Source: Mycolicibacterium cosmeticum
GTDB lineage: Bacteria; Actinomycetota; Actinomycetes; Mycobacteriales; Mycobacteriaceae
Direction of reading: 5' to 3'
Length of the DNA: 64,000 nt
Assembly: GCF_000613185.1 (NCBI RefSeq)
Contig: NZ_CCBB010000003.1
Location: 1 to 64,000, forward strand
Part shown: in pieces, positions 50,883 to 58,545 of the stretch
Numbering within the stretch: position 1 is the stretch's first letter
Layout of the letters: each line of letters opens with the position of its first letter
The notes under the pieces: model-generated
The model's database searches: none
Told to the model about the DNA's origin: nothing
What the model saw: only the letters and a program-made list of their open reading frames with translations
Position numbers and translations under genes: made by a program

Positions 50883-51587
50883 TCACGGTTTGACCGCGGC
50901 GATGACGGCCAGGGTCTCGACGCGCTTGCCGACCGGCAGCAGCCCGGTCTCTTCCAGCCACCGGGCGCGGCTGTGCAGCACCGGTCCGAAGGGAATGCGC
51001 TTCTGGGCCACCACCGAACTGCGCAGGCCGTTGGCCGCCAGGGTGTTGACCGTGCGAGGGATGTCGGCCAGTTCCGACTGCACGACGAGCAGGGTGCCGT
51101 GCCGCCGCAGGAGCGCCGGCGCGGCCGCGCACAGGGGGTCGAGCACCTGCCTGCCGTCCCGGCCGCCGTTGACCGCCAGCGCGGGCCCTGGCACCTGCGA
51201 CGGGCGCAGCTCAGGCGGCGCGGGGACGTAGGGCGGATTGCACAGCACCAGGTCGTACGGTCCCGTTGCCACGGCGCGGGTCCAGGTGCCTTCGAGCACC
51301 TCGATGTCGGCACCGGTGGCCAGCGCGTGAGCCCGGGCGCATTCGACGGCGGCGGGGGAGCGGTCGAAGGCGCTGACGGAATACGCGCCGGCGGCCGCGG
51401 CGGCCAGCGCCACCACACCGGATCCGGTGCACAGGTCGGCGACCGACAGCCCCTCCGGCGGCGCGACGGCCATCATCGCCTCGATCAGGAGATACGAATC
51501 GTGTTGTGGTTGATAGACGTCGGGGCCGACATCGAGCAATGGCCCGCTGAAGTCAGGCTTGGCGAGGCCATCGGCGGTGACGGTCAT
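50883..51587 (-). CDS. HemK/PrmC-like class I methyltransferase with NPPY motif
   Basis: The 234-aa protein has SVADLCTGSGVVALAAAA (SAM-binding), ALATGADIEVLEGTW, and LVLCNPPYVPAPPEL. The NPPY motif marks protein-glutamine or nucleic-acid N-methyltransferases (PrmC, HemK2/Mtq2-like). The GTG/ATG choice at 51587 gives AAGGA five bases upstream. The acceptor cannot be told from sequence. Confidence 0.85.
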   Translation of the reverse strand: MTVTADGLAKPDFSGPLLDVGPDVYQPQHDSYLLIEAMMAVAPPEGLSVADLCTGSGVVALAAAAAGAYSVSAFDRSPAAVECARAHALATGADIEVLEGTWTRAVATGPYDLVLCNPPYVPAPPELRPSQVPGPALAVNGGRDGRQVLDPLCAAAPALLRRHGTLLVVQSELADIPRTVNTLAANGLRSSVVAQKRIPFGPVLHSRARWLEETGLLPVGKRVETLAVIAAVKP

Positions 51588-51668
51588 GGCATCCTTCCGG
51601 GCGGGCAATGTCGGCCGCTGGTCGGCCGGTCGTTGCGGACGGCTGATGATTCCCAGTTACGTGGGCCG

Positions 51669-53039
51669 TTAAACCCGGCCATGGGTGATCGCCGGCCGAT
51701 GTTCGTGCACCGCGAACTCCAGACCGAACTGGTTCAACGTGAGGGGCAGCGCCCCGTCCGGCGGCAAACCCCGCGGCGAGGTGAGTTCGAGGTGCGATGT
51801 GCCGAAAAGATGGGCCAGCAGCGTGCTTCCGGTGAAGAGCACCAGATTCTGTCCGGGGCATGCGGCGGGTCCGGCGCTGAACGGCACCAGTTGGGGATAC
51901 CGTTCGGCTCGGCCGTCCAGCCAGATGTCGGGCTCGAAACTGTTCGCGAACGGCATGGCGGCGGAGTCACGGTGGAACGCCGGGACGCAGATCAGGACGG
52001 CGGCGCCGCCTTCGGAGACCAGCGTTCCGTCGCGCCACTCGGTCGGTTGGGTGGTCTCCCGCAGGATGGCCGGCGTGGTGGGCCACAGGCGCACAGATTC
52101 CAGGACGGCGGACCGCAGGAAGGGGCGCACCGCCGGGGTATCCAGCTCGGTCACCTCGCAGCGGGACTGCAACCGTGGGCGCGATGCCAGCAGCGCGGCG
52201 GCCCGGATGGTGGCCATCCCGGCCGCGTCGAACGCGAACAGCCAGTGCGGTAGCTGACCGATCGGATCGACGCCGGGCGGAGCGGGGATCGCGGACAACG
52301 CGCCGAGCAGGCTCTCCGGCGCGGGATTCTCGGCGTACCGATGCAGCCGCTCGAAGAACCTGCTCCGCCGCCGCGTGTGCTGCGCGGCGGCGAACGACCA
52401 GTTGGCGGCCTTGCGCAGGCGCCAGAGGTCATCGGTGACGGCGTCGTCGTCGCGGGCCGACGGTCCCAGCACCACTTGCCGCACGACACGCCACCACGCC
52501 CTGGTGAACTGGGCGGCATCGAACCCGCCCGTTCGGCGCGCGGACGTGAGCAGCTCGGCGGTCTCGGCGGCGATGACGGCGCTGAACGGGCCGGCCAGCC
52601 GGTGCAGCGGCGCCGCGGTGTCCAAGGCCGTCTCGTTGACGACGCGTCGGGGCCCGCGCATCGCCCCTCGGGTGATGAGCACGGCATGTGGCTGGAACTG
52701 GCGTAGGGCCGCCCGCTTCTCCCAGCTGGCCGGGTCGAACGGGGTGGGCGTTGCGGCCAGGACGGCACCGACGTCATCGGCGTCGAGGACCGCGACGATG
52801 CGCCGTCCCGGGATCGCCAACTCGACGGGACCGCGCCCGTAGCGCTGGCGCAGCCCATGCAGCCGGCGTAGCGAGCGGTTGTCGGCCTGCACCCGCTCCA
52901 GGAAGCCGACCACGGGGCGTCGGCGGGCGATCACCCCGGCGGCGATAGACGCACCCGCCAGGTCGAGCAGGGCGGCGAGGGCGGGCAGGCCGGAGATCCG
53001 GGGAACGGCGTCGACGCTGTGACTGGGTGTCTCGCTCAT
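51669..53039 (-). CDS. Cytochrome P450 with atypical I-helix and haem loop
   Basis: The 456-aa protein has the K-helix ExxR (Glu314, Arg317 in ESVRLWP) and the haem Cys394 in FSAGPAACPG. Two usual residues are missing: the Arg two before the Cys is Ala392, and the I-helix reads AAGMAT, with Ala276 in place of the acidic residue before Thr277. Such changes occur in P450s with unusual oxygen or peroxide chemistry. It starts with ATG overlapping the stop of a 30-aa zinc-knuckle gene and is probably SigF-controlled. Confidence 0.87.
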   Translation of the reverse strand: MSETPSHSVDAVPRISGLPALAALLDLAGASIAAGVIARRRPVVGFLERVQADNRSLRRLHGLRQRYGRGPVELAIPGRRIVAVLDADDVGAVLAATPTPFDPASWEKRAALRQFQPHAVLITRGAMRGPRRVVNETALDTAAPLHRLAGPFSAVIAAETAELLTSARRTGGFDAAQFTRAWWRVVRQVVLGPSARDDDAVTDDLWRLRKAANWSFAAAQHTRRRSRFFERLHRYAENPAPESLLGALSAIPAPPGVDPIGQLPHWLFAFDAAGMATIRAAALLASRPRLQSRCEVTELDTPAVRPFLRSAVLESVRLWPTTPAILRETTQPTEWRDGTLVSEGGAAVLICVPAFHRDSAAMPFANSFEPDIWLDGRAERYPQLVPFSAGPAACPGQNLVLFTGSTLLAHLFGTSHLELTSPRGLPPDGALPLTLNQFGLEFAVHEHRPAITHGRV

Positions 53040-53128
53040 CCGCGCTGGTTACCCCGCTCTGGGCAGGAGACACATTCCACCGAATCGATGTCGACGTGGC
53101 CACAGGTGGGGCAGACGAACGGGATCAC
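53036..53128 (-). CDS. 30-residue zinc-knuckle/rubredoxin-like small protein
   Basis: This short gene (GTG at 53128, GGAGG five bases upstream) encodes 30 residues with CPTCGH and CVSCPE: Cys6, Cys9, Cys19, Cys22 spaced as Cys-x2-Cys-x9-Cys-x2-Cys, plus His11. Its TGA overlaps the P450 ATG as ATGA, so the two are translationally coupled. It might be a zinc or iron protein serving the P450, for example in electron transfer or stability. Too short to be in a named family I can be sure of. Confidence 0.7.
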   Translation of the reverse strand: MIPFVCPTCGHVDIDSVECVSCPERGNQRG

Positions 53129-53177
53129 GGTCACCTCCAGTTGACGGTCCGGCACCGACGGCGCGGCTGCCGCACCT

Positions 53178-53204
53178 GTACCCGCCGAGCGGCCGGACCG
53201 AAAC
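53178..53204 (-). promoter_or_regulatory. SigF-type promoter for zinc-knuckle/P450 genes
   Basis: On the minus strand GTTT (53204-53201), a 17-bp spacer and GGGTAC (53183-53178) match GTTT-N17-GGGTAT at five of six -10 positions, about 50 bp upstream of the small gene. Confidence 0.6.
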
Positions 53205-53219
53205 GGGTTAGATTTCGGT

Positions 53220-53245
53220 GTTAGATTCCGAAGCCGAGTGGGTAC
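53220..53245 (+). promoter_or_regulatory. Second SigF-like promoter, plus strand
   Basis: GTTA (53220-53223), a 16-bp spacer and GGGTAC (53240-53245) face the small plus-strand ORF and the PAS-ANTAR gene. With the minus-strand copy at 53178 this forms back-to-back SigF-like elements between the divergent genes. Confidence 0.45.
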
Positions 53246-53255
53246 CCCGGCCGCT

Positions 53256-53396
53256 ATGGCGGTACGGGAGGTTCTGAACTCGGCATTGGCGTTCCTGCGT
53301 CCGGGCCACGCCGTGCACCCGGTGCCGGGCGCCTACATTCCGCTGTTGGCCCTGCAGCCCCGCGGGCCCGGGCCGGGGCCCAGCGGCGCGCGCTGA
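53256..53396 (+). CDS. Possible 46-aa small protein
   Basis: This ATG-initiated frame of 46 codons begins MAVREVLNSALAFLRPGHA and ends in a Pro/Gly-rich tail (PRGPGPGPSG). Its start is 11 bases after the end of a SigF-like -10, so it could be translated from a near-leaderless transcript. It has no ribosome site and no known relatives in my memory. Low confidence. Confidence 0.3.
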   Translation: MAVREVLNSALAFLRPGHAVHPVPGAYIPLLALQPRGPGPGPSGAR

Positions 53397-53447
53397 CTTC
53401 CGGCTCCGCGATCGGCTCCGATCGGACGAATCGGTTAAATTTCATCG

Positions 53448-54143
53448 GTGGAGGGAAACGAGAATCGGCCGGTCGGCGGATCCGATGTCTCGCCGGTGGA
53501 GCAGGCGCTCGCGGGTGGTATCCCGCAGCGCGCGGGCTGGTACCGGTTCTTTTTCGCCGACGAGCGCTGGGAATGGTCGCCGGAGGTGGAGAGCATCCAC
53601 GGGTACGAGCCGGGAACGGCCGCGCCGACCACCGAGCTGGTACTCCGGCACAAGCATCCCGACGACCAAGAAGCGATGGCGGCGACGCTGCACGACATCA
53701 GGCGCAGCCGCAAGCCGTTCAGCACCCGGCATCGGATCATCACCGTGCAGGGCACCATCCGCGAAGTCGTGGTGATCGGTGAACTGCTCCGCGACGACTC
53801 CGGCGATGTGGTCGGCACGCAGGGCTACTACATCGACGTGACACCCGCGCGCGACGCCCTGATCAGCGACGCGGTCGCCGAGATCGCGGACAACCGGGCG
53901 GTCATCGAGCAGGTGAAGGGTGCGCTGAGCCTGGTGTACCGGATCGAACCGGAGGTCGCCTTCGACGTCCTCAGATGGCGTTCGCAGGAGACGAACGTGA
54001 AGTTGCGGGCCCTCGCCGAGCAGTTGATGGCGGACTTCGCGATTGTCGGCGGCGGTGAGCGGTTACCGCCGAGGGAGGTCTTCGACCGGCTGCTGGTCAC
54101 CGCGCATCAGCGCATCCGGGCGCGCAGCGCCCGGGCGAAGTGA
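53448..54143 (+). CDS. PAS-ANTAR RNA-binding regulator
   Basis: The 231-aa protein has an N-terminal PAS domain (WYRFFFADERWEWSPEVESIHGYEPG, IRREVVVIGELLRDDSG-like region, residues about 30-130) and a C-terminal ANTAR domain (ADNRAVIEQVKGALSLVYRI and FDVLRWRSQETNVKLRALA). ANTAR proteins bind paired hairpins in mRNA leaders and prevent termination. GTG start; TAAATT lies six bases upstream, so mRNA may be leaderless. It converges on the STAS gene (8-bp gap). Confidence 0.9.
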   Translation: MEGNENRPVGGSDVSPVEQALAGGIPQRAGWYRFFFADERWEWSPEVESIHGYEPGTAAPTTELVLRHKHPDDQEAMAATLHDIRRSRKPFSTRHRIITVQGTIREVVVIGELLRDDSGDVVGTQGYYIDVTPARDALISDAVAEIADNRAVIEQVKGALSLVYRIEPEVAFDVLRWRSQETNVKLRALAEQLMADFAIVGGGERLPPREVFDRLLVTAHQRIRARSARAK

Positions 54144-54151
54144 GCCGGCAG

Positions 54152-54571
54152 TCAGCTGCTGACCAGGCGTGGAAAGCCTGATCCCCCGCGACGCACACTT
54201 GCCAGCGCGCCGCGCAGCGTGTCGTGAGTGGGCAACGCCGCGTCGGGGTCGCAGATTCGCAGCAGCCGGGTGACCTCGCGGCTGGGGATCAACGCCCAGT
54301 TCACATCGTGGCCGGCGGCCCGCACGCTGAGGGTGTGCAGCGCCGAGAACGCGGAGGTGCCGAAGAACCGGACGGCACTCAGATCGAGGATCAGACGTTC
54401 GGTCGACGGCAGCAGTGCCGAGACGCAGCGGATGAACTCGCCGGCGTTGGCCGCGTCGAGCTCGCCGTGCACGCTGACCGCGGCGGTCGACGTCTCCAGC
54501 CAGGTGGTCGAGAACGCGGCGAGCGCGCTTTCCTGTACGGGAAGGGGTGCGGCGGTGGATGCGGATCCCAT
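54152..54571 (-). CDS. STAS-domain protein, second copy
   Basis: The 139-aa protein is a STAS domain with an N-terminal extension: VSVHGELDAANAGEFIRCV and LILDLSAVRFFGTSAFSALHTL, with Thr72/Ser73 at the phosphorylation position. It stands alone, convergent with the PAS-ANTAR gene, and may be an alternative input to the RsbW-like protein at 49904. Confidence 0.88.
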   Translation of the reverse strand: MGSASTAAPLPVQESALAAFSTTWLETSTAAVSVHGELDAANAGEFIRCVSALLPSTERLILDLSAVRFFGTSAFSALHTLSVRAAGHDVNWALIPSREVTRLLRICDPDAALPTHDTLRGALASVRRGGSGFPRLVSS

Positions 54572-54942
54572 GGTGACTCCATCAGTCGGAATAACGTGTA
54601 TTCGACCTGCGGGAACAGCTCAGATGACGCACTGGCGGCAAAGCCAGAAGATGTCGGACGCGAAGTGGTGGCAGCCTCCGCGTCATCGTGCGACGTCCCG
54701 CAGCTGGCTGTGAACTCAACCTGCATCGACCCTACGTCAGGACCCCGGCCCACACAATCGTTGCCAGTGGATTCTCATAAAGCGACGGCGCGCAGAGATG
54801 TCAAATGTGACAATAGGGTCGCGGCCTGTTCAATTAGATTGTCGGACAGTCGATTCCGGTGTTGCGCGGGCCGTTCGTTTCGGCCCGGTTACGTGTTACC
54901 GTGGCGCGTTTCCGGCGTACCGGCCCGGGGTATACACGGGTA
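54572..54942. other. Divergent intergenic region with GlgX promoter
   Basis: This 371-bp region separates the STAS and GlgX genes. It is AT-richer than coding DNA around 54770-54850 (TTCTCATAAAG, GTCAAATGTGACAATAG, AATTAGATTGTC). I see no gene and no ANTAR-type double hairpin. It should hold promoters for both divergent genes; TATACA at 54931 is the only clear -10. Confidence 0.45.
54909..54936 (+). promoter_or_regulatory. Promoter of glgX, leaderless
   Basis: TTTCCG (54909-54914) and TATACA (54931-54936) with a 16-bp spacer precede the ATG of glgX by six bases from the -10 end. No ribosome site is present, so translation probably starts at the mRNA 5' end. Confidence 0.5.
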
Positions 54943-57078
54943 ATGACGCAATCCGACGCTGTAGAAATCTGGCCGGGCAAAGCGTATCCACTGGGCGCCA
55001 CCTACGACGGTTATGGAACCAATTTCTCGGTGTACTCCGAGGTGGCCGAACGGGTCGAGTTGTGCCTGTTCGATGCCGACGGTACCGAGACACGGGTCAC
55101 CCTGCCGGAGGTGGACGCATTCGTCTGGCACGGATTGGTGCCCAACGTCGAACCGGGGCAGCGGTACGGCTACCGCATCCACGGGCCCTACGATCCGGCC
55201 AACGGGCAGCGCTGCAATCCCAACAAGCTCCTCGTCGACCCGTACGCGAAGGCGATCGACGGTCAATTCCAGTGGGATCAGAGCTTGTTCGGTTACAACT
55301 TCGGTGACCCCGACAGCCGCAACGACGACGACTCCGCGGCGAGCATGCCCAAGTCGGTGGTGATCAACCCGTACTTCGACTGGGCCGCGGACCGGTCGCC
55401 CCGGCACGAATACGCCGACACGGTGATCTACGAAGCCCACGTCAAGGGGTTGACCCAGACCCATCCCGACATCCCCGAGCAGATGCGCGGCACGTACGCG
55501 GGCGTCGGTCACCCGGCGATCATCGAGCATCTGAAATCGTTGGGGGTCAACGCCATCGAGCTGATGCCGGTGCACCACTTCGCCAATGATTCGACGCTGA
55601 TCGACAAGGGGCTGTCCAACTACTGGGGCTACAACACGATCGGTTTCTTCGCCCCGGACGGCAAGTACAGCTCCAACACCACGCCGGGCGGGCAGGTGCA
55701 GGAGTTCAAGGCGATGGTGCGGGCGCTGCACGAGGCCGATATCGAAGTGATTCTCGACGTCGTCTACAACCACACGGCCGAAGGTAATCATCTGGGGCCG
55801 ACTATCAGCTTCCGCGGTATCGACAACTCGGCCTACTACCGTCTGGTCGACGACGATGCGCGGTATTACATGGACTACACCGGCACCGGTAACAGCCTCA
55901 ATGTCCGCAATCCGCATGCGCTGCAACTGATCATGGATTCGCTGCGGTACTGGGTCACCGAGATGCACGTCGACGGCTTCCGGTTCGACCTCGCCGCCAC
56001 GCTGGCCCGGGAGTTCTATGACGTGGACCGTCTGTCATCGTTCTTCGAGCTGGTGCAACAAGACCCGACCGTCAGCCAGGTCAAGTTGATCGCCGAACCG
56101 TGGGATGTCGGTCCGGGCGGGTACCAGGTCGGCAACTTCCCGCCGCAGTGGACGGAGTGGAACGGCAAGTATCGCGACACCGTCCGGGACTACTGGCGCG
56201 GCGAGCCGTCCACCCTCGACGAGTTCGCCTCCCGGCTCACCGGCTCGGCCGACCTCTACGAGCACACCGGCCGGCGGCCCGTGGCCTCGATCAACTTCAT
56301 CACCGCACACGACGGCTTCACCTTGCGAGATCTGGTGTCCTACAACGAGAAACACAACGAGGCCAACGGCGAGGACAACAACGACGGCGAGAGCCACAAC
56401 CGGTCGTGGAACTGCGGCGCCGAAGGGCCCACCGACGACCCGGCCGTCAACGAGCTGCGTGCGCGGCAACAGCGCAACCTGCTCGCCACGCTGCTGTTGT
56501 CCCAGGGCGTGCCGATGATCTGCCATGGTGACGAACTGGGCCGCACCCAGCAGGGCAACAACAACGTCTACTGCCAGGACAACGAACTGTCCTGGATCGA
56601 CTGGGCCAACGCCGATGAGGAGCTGATCGAGTTCACCAGGCACGTCGGTGCGCTGCGGCGCGCCCACCCGGTGTTCCGCCGGCGGCGATTCTTCGACGGC
56701 AGGCCGGTTCGGCAGCGTGCCGCCGGGGGGCTGCCCGATATCGCCTGGCTGCGGCCCGACGGCACCGAGATGGGCGATGCCGACTGGGACAGCGGATTCG
56801 GGAAGTCGGTGGCGGTGTTCATCAACGGCAACGGCATTCCCGACCGCGACGCCCGCGGGCAGCGGATCACCGATGATTCGTTCCTGCTGTGCTTCAACGC
56901 GCACCACGAGCCCATCGAATTCACGCTTGCCGCATCGGAATTCGGCGAACGGTGGGAACCGGTGCTCTACACCGCTGATGCCGTGCAGACCGACGGTACC
57001 AAGCCGATCGACGCCGGGCAGACGTTGCCGGTCGAGGCGCGCTCCATCCTGGTGCTGCGCGCGGTGCCGTCGTCGTGA
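54943..57078 (+). CDS. glgX: Glycogen debranching enzyme GlgX/TreX
   Basis: The 711-aa enzyme has an N-terminal CBM48 (GATYDGYGTNFSVYSEVAERVELCLFD) and a GH13 catalytic domain: DVVYNHTAEG, GFRFDLAATL with nucleophile Asp, LIAEPWDVG with acid Glu, and FITAHDGFTL with the third Asp, followed by NHNRSWN-type isoamylase segments (SHNRSWNCGAEG). It hydrolyses alpha-1,6 branches. The treY and treZ genes that often follow in mycobacteria are absent here. Confidence 0.93.
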   Translation: MTQSDAVEIWPGKAYPLGATYDGYGTNFSVYSEVAERVELCLFDADGTETRVTLPEVDAFVWHGLVPNVEPGQRYGYRIHGPYDPANGQRCNPNKLLVDPYAKAIDGQFQWDQSLFGYNFGDPDSRNDDDSAASMPKSVVINPYFDWAADRSPRHEYADTVIYEAHVKGLTQTHPDIPEQMRGTYAGVGHPAIIEHLKSLGVNAIELMPVHHFANDSTLIDKGLSNYWGYNTIGFFAPDGKYSSNTTPGGQVQEFKAMVRALHEADIEVILDVVYNHTAEGNHLGPTISFRGIDNSAYYRLVDDDARYYMDYTGTGNSLNVRNPHALQLIMDSLRYWVTEMHVDGFRFDLAATLAREFYDVDRLSSFFELVQQDPTVSQVKLIAEPWDVGPGGYQVGNFPPQWTEWNGKYRDTVRDYWRGEPSTLDEFASRLTGSADLYEHTGRRPVASINFITAHDGFTLRDLVSYNEKHNEANGEDNNDGESHNRSWNCGAEGPTDDPAVNELRARQQRNLLATLLLSQGVPMICHGDELGRTQQGNNNVYCQDNELSWIDWANADEELIEFTRHVGALRRAHPVFRRRRFFDGRPVRQRAAGGLPDIAWLRPDGTEMGDADWDSGFGKSVAVFINGNGIPDRDARGQRITDDSFLLCFNAHHEPIEFTLAASEFGERWEPVLYTADAVQTDGTKPIDAGQTLPVEARSILVLRAVPSS

Positions 57079-57121
57079 CCGTGGTCACCGCCCTGACCAG
57101 CGCACACGCCCGCCACACCAG

Positions 57122-57148
57122 GTTTGGGACGGTGCCCCGGCGGGGTAT
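57122..57148 (+). promoter_or_regulatory. Consensus SigF-type promoter for CsbD-like gene
   Basis: GTTT (57122-57125), a 17-bp spacer and GGGTAT (57143-57148) match the mycobacterial SigF consensus exactly, 37 bp upstream of the CsbD-like ATG. Confidence 0.65.
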
Positions 57149-57185
57149 CCAGCGGCCACGAGTTCCCCGAGCGAGAGGAAAAACC

Positions 57186-57416
57186 ATGGGCGACAGTGGA
57201 CCCGAAGAAGCCGTGAAGGGCGTCGTCGAGGACGTCAAGGGCAAGGCGAAGGAAGTGGTCGGCATCGTCACCGGCCGCGACGACCTCCGCGAGGAGGGCC
57301 AGGCCCAGCAGGACAAGGCCGATGCCGCCCGCGACGCCGCCAAGAAGGAAGCCGAAGCCGATGCCGCCCGCGCCGCCGAAAGCGCCGCCGAGGCGCGCCA
57401 GCGGGCTGCCGAATAA
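57186..57416 (+). CDS. CsbD-like small hydrophilic stress protein
   Basis: The 76-aa protein contains the CsbD-type repeat (EEAVKGVVEDVKGKAKEVVGIVTGRDDLREEGQAQQDKADA) and an Ala/Glu/Lys coiled C-terminus. CsbD proteins are general-stress proteins; mycobacterial relatives are also called microaggregate-binding protein 1. It is small, charged and cytosolic. ATG follows GAGAGGAAAAACC. The SigF-type promoter upstream supports stress induction. Confidence 0.87.
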   Translation: MGDSGPEEAVKGVVEDVKGKAKEVVGIVTGRDDLREEGQAQQDKADAARDAAKKEAEADAARAAESAAEARQRAAE

Positions 57417-57430
57417 CCATCGCCGCACTC

Positions 57431-57463
57431 GAGCGGCAGGGGTCCACCGGGCTCCTGCCGCTC
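57431..57463. terminator. Inverted repeat after the CsbD-like gene
   Basis: GAGCGGCAGG and CCTGCCGCTC form a perfect 10-bp stem around a 13-nt loop, 14 bp after the stop codon. There is no T-tract. It is likely a terminator or RNA 3'-end structure that separates the CsbD-like gene from the next one. Confidence 0.55.
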
Positions 57464-57490
57464 GTCTGCTGTCTGACACCGAGGATTCCG

Positions 57491-58528
57491 ATGCGTGATT
57501 TCACCTGCCCCAACTGCGGGCAACGGCTGGCCTTCGAGAATTCGGTGTGCCTCAACTGCGACAGCCGGCTCGGCTTCTCACTGGACGCGATGGCGTTCCT
57601 GGTGATCGCCGACGACGACGCCGCCGATCAGGCCGGCTCGGTGCCCAGAAGTGAGTATCAACTGTGCGCCAATCTGCATCTGGCCGAATGCAATTGGTTG
57701 GTACCCGTGGCGCCGATTCGCAAGCTCTGCGTGTCCTGCGCGCTGACCAGGACCCGCCCCAACGATGCCGACACGGTGGCACTGGCGGCGTTCGCCCGGG
57801 CCGAGAAGGCCAAGCGCCGGCTGATCGCCGAACTGCACGGGCTCGGCCTGCCGATCGTCGGCCGCGACGCCGATCCGCGGTACGGGCTGGCGTTCGACCT
57901 GCTGTCGAGCGCGCAGGAGAAGATCTTCACCGGCCACGAGAACGGCGTGATCACGCTGGACCTCGCCGAGGGCGACGACGTGCACCGGGAACAACTGCGC
58001 ATCGCGATGGACGAGCCGTACCGCACGCTGCTGGGCCACTTCCGGCACGAGGTGGGGCACTACTACTTCTATCGGCTCGTCGCGGGGGAGCCGGACCGGT
58101 CGCAGCAGTTCGGCGAACTGTTCGGTGACCCGGACCAGGACTATCAGGACGCGCTGGACCGCCACTACCGCAACGGTCCGCCGAGCGACTGGCAGCAGGA
58201 CTTCGTGTCCTCGTACGCGACCATGCACCCGGCCGAGGACTGGGCCGAGACGTTCGCGCACTACCTGCACATCCGCGACACCCTGGACACCGCCGCGGCG
58301 TTCGGTTTCGCGCCGGCCGGTGCGGCCCTGGACCGGCGGGTGCTGGGCCCCAGCGGGTTCGGCACCATCACCGAGATGTGGTTGCCACTGTCGTGGGGGC
58401 TGAACATGGTGAACCGGTCGATGGGCAAGGATGATCTGTATCCGTTCGTCCTGACCTCCACCGTGCTGGACAAGATGCGCTTCATCCACACCGTCATCGA
58501 CACGGTGATCGACGAACAGACATCCTGA
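57491..58528 (+). CDS. Zinc-ribbon protein with putative metallopeptidase (zincin) domain
   Basis: The 345-aa protein has N-terminal zinc-ribbon pairs (Cys6-x2-Cys9 and Cys20-x2-Cys23, then CVSC at 80-83) and a C-terminal domain with the zincin motif HEVGH (186-190, HFRHEVGHYYFY) and a downstream Glu (EDWAETFAHYLH) as third ligand. It corresponds to the DUF2248-like zinc-ribbon/metallopeptidase family found beside other uncharacterised proteins. It is cytosolic with no signal peptide. Substrate unknown. Confidence 0.85.
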   Translation: MRDFTCPNCGQRLAFENSVCLNCDSRLGFSLDAMAFLVIADDDAADQAGSVPRSEYQLCANLHLAECNWLVPVAPIRKLCVSCALTRTRPNDADTVALAAFARAEKAKRRLIAELHGLGLPIVGRDADPRYGLAFDLLSSAQEKIFTGHENGVITLDLAEGDDVHREQLRIAMDEPYRTLLGHFRHEVGHYYFYRLVAGEPDRSQQFGELFGDPDQDYQDALDRHYRNGPPSDWQQDFVSSYATMHPAEDWAETFAHYLHIRDTLDTAAAFGFAPAGAALDRRVLGPSGFGTITEMWLPLSWGLNMVNRSMGKDDLYPFVLTSTVLDKMRFIHTVIDTVIDEQTS

Positions 58529-58545
58529 CCGTTTGGGTCGCTCAT

